NCBI GenBank assembly: GCA_030627905.1
Contig: DAOVRZ010000106.1
Span: 1-19,852 of the forward strand
Direction: 5' to 3'
Origin: JAGMES01 sp023128035
GTDB taxonomy: Bacteria; Bacillota; Halanaerobiia; DY22613
DNA: 19,852 nt
A program made the translations under genes and the position numbers. The number at the start of each line of letters is the position of its first letter. Position 1 is the first letter of the stretch. A model generated the notes under the pieces. That model was given only the letters and a program-made list of their open reading frames with translations. It was not told the DNA's origin and did no database searches. Shown here piece by piece: positions 7,513 to 19,500 of the stretch.

Positions 7513-10500
7513 ATGTCTATCAAACAAAAAAAGATTAATAATCAAAATGTGCAGGATATACTTTCCTTAACTCCCATGCAGGAAGGAATGTTATTTCATT
7601 ATTTAAAAAATTCAGAAGATAAAATTTATTTTGAACAGTTAAGTTTAAATATTTCAGGAAATATAGAACTGGAATTGCTAGAAAAAGCATGGAATTATGT
7701 TATTGAAGCCAATGAAATGTTGAGGACAGTCTTTAGATGGGAGAAGTTAGAAAAACCTATACAAATCACATTGAAGAACTATAAAGTACCCATTAGAATA
7801 AATAATTTATCAAATCTAGATGATACAGAGAAAAAGATTTCTGAGATTAAAGAAAGTGATAAAAGTGAAAAGATAGATATAAGTACGGAACCCTTTAGAG
7901 TTACATTGATTAAGCTTAGTGATAATGAATGTATGATGATTATAACTTATCATCATATTTTGTATGATGGTTGGAGTAATGGAATCATACTTAAAGAATT
8001 TATTCAAACTTATAATGACTTATTTGAAAAAATCTATCCAGTAAAACCACAGAAAAATAAATTCAAAGAATTTGTAAGGTGGCTTCAAAATCAGGATAAA
8101 GATAAACAGGAAAATTATTGGAAACAGTATTTGGAGGGTTTTGATAGTAAAACAGTGCTGTCTGTATTTCAGGAAACTCAACAAAGAAAAGTAGGGCCAG
8201 AATCTTATAAATTCACATTAGAAGAAAAACTTACATATAGCATAAACAGTTTTACAAAAGAAAATAAAATAACTTTTGCTTCCTTGTTTTATGGAATATG
8301 GGGTCTTCTTCTGCAAAGATACAATAATATGGAAGACGTGGTTTTTGGTACAACTGTATCTGGTAGAAATGTAGATATAAAAGGTATAGAAGAAATGGTA
8401 GGTTTATTTATCAATACCATTCCTCTAAGAGTACGGAAGAGTGAAAATTCAGAGGAGAGTATAATAACTCTTTTGAAAAATATTGATATTGTATTGAAAG
8501 AGAGAATTAAATATGAGAATGTTCCATTGGTGGATATCCAGTCATATAGTGGGATAGATAGCAAAGAAGGGCTTTTTGATTCAATCGTCGTTATCGAAAA
8601 TTATCCTTTAGATAAACAATTAAATGAAAAAGATAATAAATTAAAAATTGACTCATATTCAATCACGGAATCAACGAATTTTGATTTTACATTGATTGTA
8701 GAAATGAATGACTGTATAAATATCCAATTTGTATATAATACATTGAGATTCGATAACCAATTAATAGAAAGAATGTCAGGACATTTTTGCAAAATACTTA
8801 CCTTTGTTTTAGAAAATTCTGATGAAAAATTGTCAGAGATAGATATGCTTACAGAAGAAGAAAAAAATAAAGTACTATATGAATTTAATGATACTACGAC
8901 CAATTATCCAAAAGAAAAGACATTACATCAGCTATTTGAAGAAAAGGTGGAAAGAACACCAAATAATACAGCAGCGGTAGCGAGTACGCGCGCAGGAGAA
9001 CTGACGTTAACCTATAGAGAACTAAATGAAAAAGCAAATCGATTAGCTAGAACTTTAAGAGAAAAGGGAGTTAAATCTGACAGTATAGTCGGAATATTAG
9101 TAGACCGTTCTCTGGAGATGATGGTAGGACTATTTGGAATACTTAAAGCAGGTGGCGCTTATTTACCAATAACTCCAGACTATCCTATGGATAGGATACA
9201 ATATATTCTTGATGATAGCCAAACAAATATCGTTTTAACACAAAGCAAGCTTATAGAAAAAATATTGTTTAACGGCGAGGTAATAAACTTAGAGGATAAC
9301 AAAGTTTATTCATCTAATGGAGAAAACTTAAGATACATAACTACTGCAAATGATCTAGCATATGTAATATATACCTCTGGTTCAACAGGACAACCAAAAG
9401 GTGTTATAATTGAACATCAAAGTGTTGTTAACATACTGACAAATATGCAAAATGATTATCCACTAATGGAAGATGGAACATATTTATTAAAAACTACATA
9501 TACCTTTGATGTGTCAGTTACAGAATTATTTGGTTGGTTTATGGGTAATGGAAGAATTGCAATTTTACCTCCAGGTGGAGAAAAGAACTTAAACACTATA
9601 GTAGAGGCGATTAATAAATACAATGTAACACATATCAACTTTGTCCCATCCATGCTAAATGTATTTTTAGATGGAATCGAGGAAGAGGATTTTGAAAAGT
9701 TAAATAGTTTACGTTATATGTTTGTTGCTGGAGAGTCATTCCCAAGAGAATTAGCTCGAAGATGTAGTGCAAAATTAAAGAATGTAATTGTTGAAAATAT
9801 ATATGGCCCCACTGAAACAACAATCTATGTTATAAGATATTCTACAGCTAATTTAAAAGATGAACACATAGTACCAATAGGAAAGCCATTAAATAATGTA
9901 AAAGCTTATGTTGTAAGCAAATATAATCAACTGCTCCCAATTGGAGTCGCTGGAGAATTATGCATAGCAGGAGAATGTTTAACAAGAGGCTATTTTAATC
10001 GAGCGGATTTGACAGCAGAAAAATTTGTTGATGATCCATTCAATCATGAAGAAAAAATGTACAGAACTGGAGATTTGGTAAGATGGTTACCAGATGGAAA
10101 TATAGAATTCTTAGGAAGAATCGACCATCAAGTGAAGATCCGTGGATTTAGAATCGAACTTGGAGAAATTGAAAGTCAGTTGTTGAACTATACTCCAATC
10201 AAAGAGGCTATAGTTGTAGATAGAGAAGATAAAAATAGAGCCAAATATTTGTGTGCATATGTAGTATCAGGTAAGGAAGTAAAGGCAGGGGAATTAACTC
10301 CGAAGGAGTTGAGAAAATTCCTATTAAAAATTTTACCAGAATACATGGTTCCATCATATTTTGTACAATTAGATGAAATGCCATTAAACGCAAATGGTAA
10401 AATCGATCGGAAAGCACTTCCTGCACCTGAAAGCACCTTAATAATAGGAACTGAATATGAAGCTCCACGCAATCAAACAGAAGAGAAGTTAGTCGAAGTT

Positions 10501-13500
10501 TGGAAAGATATATTGGGAATTGATAAAGTAGGCATCAATGATAACTTCTTTGAACTTGGAGGCCATTCTTTAAAGGCAACAAAATTGGTAGGAAAAATAC
10601 ATAAAGTATTAAACGTTGAAGTATCATTAAACCAAATATTCAATAGACCAACGATAAAAGGAATAAGTACATATATCCAAAATGCAACAAGAACTGTCTA
10701 TGAGAAAATCAAAAAAGTAGATTCTGCAGATTATTATGAAGCGTCCCCAGCACAGAAGAGAATGTATATGCTCCAGCAGTTTGATTTAAGCAGTACAAGT
10801 TATAATATGCCGGGAGTGTTTGAAGTAGAAGGAATGCTAAATATTGAAAGAGTAGAACAAGCCTTTGATGAACTTCTTAAGAGACATGAAACTTTAAGAA
10901 CATCTTTTGAAACAATCGACGAGAAGATAGTTCAGAGAGTAAATTCGTATACATCTTTAGATGTAGAGTATATAGAAAAAATAGGCCAAACTATCGAAGA
11001 AGCAGTAAATAAATTTATCAGATCATTTGATTTGACTAAAGCGCCTTTATTTAGAGTAGGAGTTATAAGACTACAAGAAGATAAATATATACTCATGTTT
11101 GATATGCATCATATAATATCGGATGGTGCATCTATAGAAATACTTGTGAACGAGTTCGCAAATATTTATGAAGGTAAAGAATTAGATAGCTTAAGAATTC
11201 AATATAAGGATTATGCAAAATGGCAGAATAAATTATTGAAATCAGATGTTATGGAAAAACAAGAAAAATATTGGGTCAATAGATTTAGTGATGAAGTCCC
11301 AGTACTAAATATGCCAACTGATTATCCAAGATCAACCATACAAAATTTTGAAGGAGATAGTATTAGTTTTAAAGTAGATAAGGAATTAACAAAGAATCTA
11401 GATAAATTACCAAAAGAGACAGGTAGTACAATATATATGGTACTTTTATCTGGCGTTAATATCTTATTGTCTAAATATAGTGGACAGGAAGATATTATAG
11501 TAGGAAGTCCAATAGCAGGCAGATCGCATCCAGATTTAGAGAAAATTATCGGAATGTTTGTAAATACTATTACTATGAGAAATTATCCAAATGCAAATAT
11601 AACTTATAAAGAATTTTTAAAGCAAGTAAAAGAAAATTCATTAGAAGCATATGAGAATCAAGATTATCAATTTGAAGAGTTAGTTGAGCAGTTAGATTTA
11701 AGTAGGGATATGAGTAGAAATCCACTCTTTGATGTTATGTTTACGATGCAAAATAGGCAGTCGCAAAACTTTAATAATAACGAATTAGTGATTGAGAATT
11801 TAAAATTAAAAAATTATAATTTTGATCATAAAGTATCAAAATTTGATTTAACAATCTCAGCAAGTGAAATAACTTCAGGTACAGATGATGAAATAGTTTT
11901 AAATTTTGAGTACAGTACTAATCTATATAAAAGAGAAACAGTGGAAAGAATGATATCTCATTTTAGCAATATACTCAAATCAGTAGCAGTTGACGCGGAT
12001 ATTAAATTAAGTGAAATCGAGATGCTTAACAAAGAAGAGAAAGACCAGGTTCTATATGAATTTAATAACACTTATGCAGATTATCCAAGAAACATAACAC
12101 TACATGAGTTATTTGAAGAAAAAGTAGAGAATACCCCAGACAATACTGCAGTACTATCGCGTACGCGCGCAGAAGAAATGAAACTAACCTATAGAGAACT
12201 AAATGAAAAAGCAAATAGATTAGCCAGAACCTTAAGAGAAAAGGGAGTAAAATCAGACAGCATTGTCGGAATTTTAGTAGACCGTTCTCTTGAGATGATG
12301 GTAGGAATATTTGCAATACTTAAAGCAGGCGCCGCATACTTACCAATAACTCCAGATTATCCCGAGAATAGAATACAATATATCCTTGATGATAGTCAAA
12401 CAAGTATCGTTTTGACACAAAGCAAGCATATTGAAAAAGTAATGTTTAATGGAGAGGTAATAAACTTAGAAGATAACAAATTATATTCATCTAATGGAGA
12501 AAACTTAAAACACATAAATACAGCAAAAGATTTAGCATATGTTATATACACCTCTGGTTCAACAGGAAAACCAAAAGGTGTTTTAGTTGAACATCAAAGT
12601 GTCGTTAATATACTTACAAATATGCAAAATGATTATCCACTCATGGAAGATGGAACATATTTATTAAAAACTGCATTTACTTTCGATGTGTCTGTGACAG
12701 AATTATTTGGTTGGTTTATGGGTAATGGAAGAATCGCAATTTTACCTCCAGGTGGGGAAAAGGACTTAAATACTATAATAGAAGCGATCAATAAATACAA
12801 TGTAACACATATTAACTTTGTTCCATCCATGCTAAATGTATTTATAGATGGAGTCACCGAAGAGGATATTGAAAAAATAATTAGTTTACGCTATATGTTT
12901 GTTGCAGGAGAGGCATTCCAAAGAGAATTAGCTCGAAGATGCAATGTAAAATTAAAGGGTGTAACTGTTGAAAATATATATGGTCCAACAGAAACAACAA
13001 TCTATGTAACAAGATACTCTATAGCTAATTTAAAAGATGAACGGATAGTACCAATAGGAAAACCATTAAATAACGTAAAAGCTTATATTGTAAATAAATT
13101 TAATAAGCTGCTCCCGATCGGAGTTTTTGGAGAACTGTGCATATCAGGAGAGTGCTTAACAAGAGGTTATCTTAATAGATCAGATTTGACAGCAGAAAAA
13201 TTTGTTGATGATCCATTTATTCCTGAAGAAAAAATGTACAGGACTGGAGATTTGGTAAGATGGTTACCAGACGGAAATATAGAATTCTTAGGAAGAATCG
13301 ACCATCAAGTGAAGATCCGTGGATTTAGAATCGAACTTGGAGAAATTGAAAATCAGTTATTGAGCTATAATTTAATCAAAGAAGCACTAGTGGTAGATCG
13401 TGAAGATAAAAATGGTGCTAAATATTTGTGTGCCTATGTAGTATCAGAAAAAGAAGTAACAGTCGGGCAATTAAGAGAATTTCTACTAACAAGTTTACCA

Positions 13501-16500
13501 GAATACATGATCCCATCATATTTTGTACAGTTAGATGAAATGCCATTAAATGCAAATGGCAAGATTAATCGAAAAGTACTTCCTGCGCCTGTTGGTTCTA
13601 TTGTGGTAGGAACTGAATACGAAGTTCCGCGAAATGAAACAGAAGAAAAGTTAGTAGAAATATGGAAAGAAATTTTGGGAATAGAAAATGCAGGCATCAA
13701 TGATAACTTCTTCGAGCTTGGAGGCCATTCTTTAAAGGCAACAATATTGGCAGCTAAGATGCATAAAGAATTGGATGTAGAAGTATCGTTAGGTGAAATA
13801 TTTAAAAGACCAACTATAAAAGGGATTAGCGAATATATTCATAATGCCATACGCGCGTGCGCGCAAACAGCTTATCAGAAAATAGAAAAAGTAGTGCCTG
13901 CAGACTATTATGAAGCATCTTCTGCACAAAAGAGAATGTATATGCTCCAACAGTTCGATTTAAGCAGTACAAGTTATAATATGCCTAGTGTGCTGGAAAT
14001 AGAAGGAAAACTAAATTTAGAATTAGTAGAAAAAGCTTTTGATGAACTTATAAAAAGACATGAAACATTAAGAACATCTTTTGATACAATCGACGAGAAG
14101 ATAGTCCAAAGAGTAAACTCTTTAGCGGACGTAGAGGTAGAGTTTAATTATGTTGATTTTGTAGAGTACTTAGAAAAAACAGATAAAAATATTGAAGAAT
14201 TAATAAAAGAATTTATAAGACCATTTGATTTGAGTAAAACATCTTTATTTAGAGTAGAAATTATTCAATTAGAAGAAGATAAATATATACTTATGTTTGA
14301 TATGCATCACATAATATCAGACGGTATATCTATGGAAATATTTGTAGATGAATTTGCAAACCTTTATGAAGGAAATAAATTAGATGAACTCAAAATTCAG
14401 TATAAGGATTACGCAGAATGGCAAAATAACTTATTGAAGTCAGATTTAATGAAAAAGCAGGAAGAGTATTGGAACGAAAGATTTAGTGACGAAATCCCAG
14501 TAGTAAATCTGTTGACAGATTATCCAAGACCAGCTATCCAAAGTCTTGAAGGAGATAGTATTAACTTCAAATTAGATAAGGAATTAACAAAAAATCTAGA
14601 AAAATTAGCAAAAGAAACTGGTAGTACAATGTATATGGTACTTTTATCAGGGGTAAATATCTTATTGTCTAAATATAGTGGACAGGAAGATATTATAGTA
14701 GGAAGTCCAATAGCTGGTAGGCCACATCCAGACTTAGAGAAAATTATCGGAATGTTTGTAAACACCCTTGCTATGAGAAACAATCCAGACAGAAATATGA
14801 CTTATACAGAATTCCTAATGGATGTAAGAAATAATGCATTACAAGCATACGAAAATCAGGATTATCAATTTGAAGAGTTGGTAGAACATTTAGCTCTAAG
14901 AAGGGATTTGAGTAGAAATCCACTATTTGATGTAATGTTTACGATGCAAAACTTTAATAATAACCAACTAAAATTTAAGAACTTTGAATTAACACCATAT
15001 GATCATGATAACAAAATAGCAAAATTTGATTTAACGATTTTTGCAAGTGAAGTAGGTAAGAAGATCGATATAACTCTTGAATACTGCACAAAGTTGTTTA
15101 AGCAGGAAACTGTTAAGCGAATGTTCTTACATTTAAAAAACATCCTAACTAAAGTAGCAGCAAATCCACAGATAAAACTATCTGACATTGAGATGATTAC
15201 AGCAGAAGAAAAAGATAAGATTCTTAATATCTTTAATGATACTATTGTAGATTACCCAAGAGATAAAACAATCCATGAGTTATTTGAAGAACAAGTAGAA
15301 AATAATCCAGATCAAATAGCTGTCGTATTTGGTGATAACAAATTAACTTATAGAGAACTAAATGATAGAGCCAACTGTTTGGCAGTTCTTTTGAGAGAAC
15401 TAAGAATAAAAGAGAATCACTTAGTAGGTATTATGGCTGAACGTTCACTAGGGTTGATTATAGGGGTTATGGCTATTCTAAAATCAGGTGGAGCATATCT
15501 TTCTATTGATCCAGAATATCCAACGGATAGAATCAAATATATGTTAGAAGATTGTTCAGTAAATGTATTATTAACACAAGGAGATATAATTATAGATATT
15601 GATTTTAATTTTAATGGTAGATTAATAGATATTTTAGATGAAAAATTATACTTATCAAAACAGAATCTGAATAGCCTACCAAATATTAATACTCCAGAAA
15701 ATTTAGCTTATGTAATCTATACCTCAGGTTCCACTGGTAAGCCTAAAGGAGTAATGGTAGAACATAGAAATGTAGTCCGGTTGACTAAAAATACAAATTA
15801 TATTGAATTCGAACCAAGAGATAAAATATTACAAACTGGAATGCTGACTTTTGATGCCTCTACTTTTGAGATTTGGGGATCATTATTAAATGGCTTAGAA
15901 CTTCATTTAGGTTCAAAAGATCTCATTTTAAGAACTGACAAAATGGCTAAGTATTTAGCTGACAATCAAATTAGTAATTTATTTCTCACAACAGCCTTAT
16001 TTAACGTAATGTCAGAAGAAAAACCTGATATGTTTAAGTCACTTAAGTTTTTATTAACAGGTGGAGAAGCAGCATCATCAAAACATTTCAATCAGGTTAG
16101 AAGAGAGTGTCAAAATTTAAAGATTGCTAATATATATGGGCCAACAGAAAATACTACATTTTCAACCGTTTTCTTTGTAGATCAGGATTGTTCTGGAACT
16201 ATACCAATTGGCAAATTTATCAATAACACAACAGGTTATGTTGTTGATAAAGATAATAATCTATCTCCAATTGGAGTTTGTGGAGAGTTATGTTTGGGTG
16301 GAGATGGATTGGCTCGAGGTTATTTAAATAATCCAGAACTTACTGTAGAAAAGTTTATCCAAAATCCATTTGTTGATAATCCTTTTGGGATTATCTTAGG
16401 AGAGAGAATGTATAAAACTGGGGACATGGTGAAGTTATTACCAGATGGTAATATTGAGTTTATCGGAAGAATAGACCATCAAGTAAAAATTAGAGGTTTT

Positions 16501-19500
16501 AGAATCGAGCTAGGAGAGATTGAAAAAAGTTTATTTGAACATAAGGATATTTCAGAAGTAATAGTAATCGACAGAAAAGATGAGAAAAACAATAAATACT
16601 TATGTGCCTACTTTGTCGCTCATAGAAATATCACAGTTGGAGAGTTAAGAGAGTACCTATCTAATAATCTCCCAGATTATATGATTCCAGCCTATTTTAT
16701 TCAACTAGATAAAATGCCATTGAATGTAAACGGAAAGATTGATCGCAAGGAACTACCAATACCAGAGGGTAAAATATTAGTTGGAACAGAGTATGTAGCC
16801 CCAAGAAATGAAACAGAAGAGATGTTAGTCGAGATTTGGAAAGAAGTTCTTAGTGTAGATAAAGTAGGTATCAATGATAATTACTTTGAACTGGGCGGAC
16901 ATTCATTAAAAGCTACCATCCTGGTTTCAAAAATATATAAGCGAATGGATGTAGAAATGCCGTTAAGTGAAGTCTTTAAACGGCCTACGGTTAAAGAAAT
17001 TAGTGAATATATCAAAAAAACTAACAAAACAGTTTATTCAGCAATTCAAAAAATAGAAGATGCAGAGTATTATCAAACATCCTCAGCTCAAAAGAGAATG
17101 TATATGTTGCAACAATTTAACTTACAAAGTACAGGATATAATATACCAGGTATTCTAAATGTTAATGGAAGATTGAATTTAGAAAAAGTAGAACAAGTTT
17201 TAATTAAGTTAATAGAGAGACATGAAAGTTTAAGAACATCATTTGAAACAATAGAAGAGAAAATAGTTCAAAGAGTCATTAAAGATGTAGAGTTTAAAGT
17301 AGAATATATAGATAAAACTGATAAAACTATCGAAGAAGTTGTAAAGGAATTTATAAAACCTTTTGACTTAAGTAAAGCACCTTTATTTAGAGTAGGAGTT
17401 ATTGAATTAGCAGAAACTGAATCCATACTCATGTTTGATATGCACCACGTCATCTCAGATGGTACATCTATGGGAATACTTGTAAATGAGTTTACAAGTA
17501 TTTATGAAGGTAAAGAATTAAATAGCTTAAGAATTCAATACAAGGATTATGCAGAATGGCAAAATAATCTATTAAGATCAGATGTTATGAAAAAGCAAGA
17601 GGAATATTGGATGGGTAGATTTAATGATGAGGTACCAGTATTAAATATGCCAACTGATTATCCAAGATCCACTATACAAAGTTTTGAAGGTGATAGTATC
17701 AGTTTTAATTTAGACAAGGAATTAACGAAAAATCTTGAAAAGTTAGTAAAAGAAACTGGAAGTACAATGTATATGGTACTTTTATCAGGGGTAAATATCT
17801 TATTGTCTAAATATAGTAGTCAAGAAGATATAATAATTGGAAGTCCAATAGCAGGCAGACCACATGCAGATTTAGAGAAAATTATCGGAATGTTTGTAAA
17901 CACTATTGCTATGAGAAATAATCCAAATGCAGATATGACTTATGAAAAATTTCTTAAGGAAGTAAGAAAGAATGCTTTAGATGCATATGAGAATCAAGAT
18001 TATCAATTTGAAGAGTTAGTAGATAAGCTAGATTTAAGAAGAGATTTGAGTAGGAATCCATTATTTGATGTAATGTTTATACTACAAAATATGGATAGTG
18101 GAGAACTATCGGTTCAAGATTTAAATTTTAAACCATATAATTATGAAAACAAAACATCAAAATTTGATCTAACAATTACAGCGAGTGATACAGACGAAGA
18201 AATAAATTTAAATTTTGAATACAGTATCAAGCTATTTAAAAGAGAAACTGTTGAAAGAATGATATCTCATTTTAGAAATATACTTAAAGCAGTAACTGTT
18301 GATACAGATACTAAATTAAGTGAAATTAAGATGCTCAATAAAGAAGAAAAGGAACAGATTTTAAATGAATTTAATAACACCTATGAAGATTACCCAAGAA
18401 ACAAAACATTACATGAGTTATTTGAAGAAAAAGTAGAGAATACACCAGACAATATTGCAGTAGTATCGAGTACTCGCGCAGAAGAAATGACTCTAACCTA
18501 TAAAGAACTAAATGAAAAAGCCAATAGATTAGCTAGAACATTAAGAGAAAAAGGAGTAAAATCAGACAGCATAGTAAGTATTATAGCAGATCGTTCCTTT
18601 GAAATGATAGTAGGTATATTCGGAATTCTTAAAGTAGGCGGAGCCTATTTACCAATAACTCCAGACTATCCAGAGGATCGAATCCAATATATAATTGATG
18701 ATAGCAAAACAAATATCGTTCTAACACAAAGCAAGTATATAGACAAAGTAATGTTTAATGGAGAAGTGCTAGATTTAGAAGATAACAATGTATATTCATC
18801 TAATGGAGAAAACTTGGAGCGTATAAATACAGCAAAAGATTTAGCATATGTAATATATACCTCTGGTTCGACAGGAAAACCAAAAGGTGTTGTAGTTGAA
18901 CATCAAAGTGTAGTTAACATACTGACAAATATGCAAAATGACTATCCACTCATGGAAGATGGAACATATTTATTAAAAACTACATTTACTTTTGATGTAT
19001 CAGTGACAGAATTATTTGGTTGGTTTATGGGTAATGGAAGAATCGCCATCTTACCTTCAGGGGGAGAAAAGGACTTAAATACTATAGTAGAAGCGATCAA
19101 TAAATACGATGTAACACATATCAACTTTGTCCCATCCATGCTAAATGTATTTTTAGATGGAATCACGGAACAGGATATTGAAAAAATAACTAGTTTAGGC
19201 TATATGTTTGTTGCAGGAGAGGCATTCCCAAGAGAATTAGCTCGAAGATGTAACGCAATATTAAAGAATGTAATTGTTGAAAATATTTATGGTCCTACTG
19301 AAACAACAATCTATGTAATAAGATACTCTACAGCTAATTTAAAAGATGAACGCATAGTACCAATAGGAAAACCATTAAATAATGTCAAAGCTTATATTGT
19401 AAATAAATATAATAAACTGCTTCCAATTGGAGTCGCTGGAGAACTGTGCATAGCTGGAGAATGCTTAACAAGAGGATATTTTAATAGATCAGATTTGACA

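Larger units (their letters stand above)
7549..10680 (+). other. NRPS-2 module 1 (C1-A1-T1) with N-terminal acceptor communication segment
   Basis: The protein opens with VQDILSLTPMQEGML at residues 13-27, closely like VQDMYALTPMQEGML of tyrocidine synthetase TycB, where this region docks the preceding subunit. C1 keeps HHILYDGWS (His148, Asp152). This C1 differs from C2-C4, which open with YYxxSxAQKRMYMLQQF, so it belongs to the inter-subunit type. The A1 pocket read by eye is D-V-T-N-F-A-I-I-Y-K (FDVSVTE at residue 666, INFVPSM, MFVAGE, NIYGPTETTIY, NGK with Lys963). The ATP-loop motif is TSGSTGQPKG. Confidence 0.87.
8881..12057 (+). repeat. Large intragenic repeat, copy 1 (A1-T1-C2)
   Basis: This unit runs from the start of A1 to the start of A2 (3177 bases) and matches the next unit at high identity over long stretches. 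Examples are the blocks around 9400-9660 and 12580-12840, and the C-domain openings near 10740 and 13920. It is a tandem module duplication. Confidence 0.8.
12058..15228 (+). repeat. Large intragenic repeat, copy 2 (A2-T2-C3)
   Basis: This is the second 3.17-kb unit, homologous to copy 1 along its length. It ends where A3, a diverged A domain, begins. Confidence 0.8.

Noticed and set aside
7513..8870. C1 of NRPS-2 as a lipoinitiation (starter) condensation domain
   Set aside because: Its opening VQDILSLTPMQEGML fits inter-subunit condensation domains of the TycB/GrsB type better than lipopeptide starter domains. A starter role is not formally excluded.
9456..19166. Three similar antisense ORFs (9456-9653, 12633-12857, 18942-19166) encoding related peptides
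   Set aside because: They are shadows of the repeated A domains on the opposite strand, with no ribosome binding site. Their similarity only reflects the module duplication.
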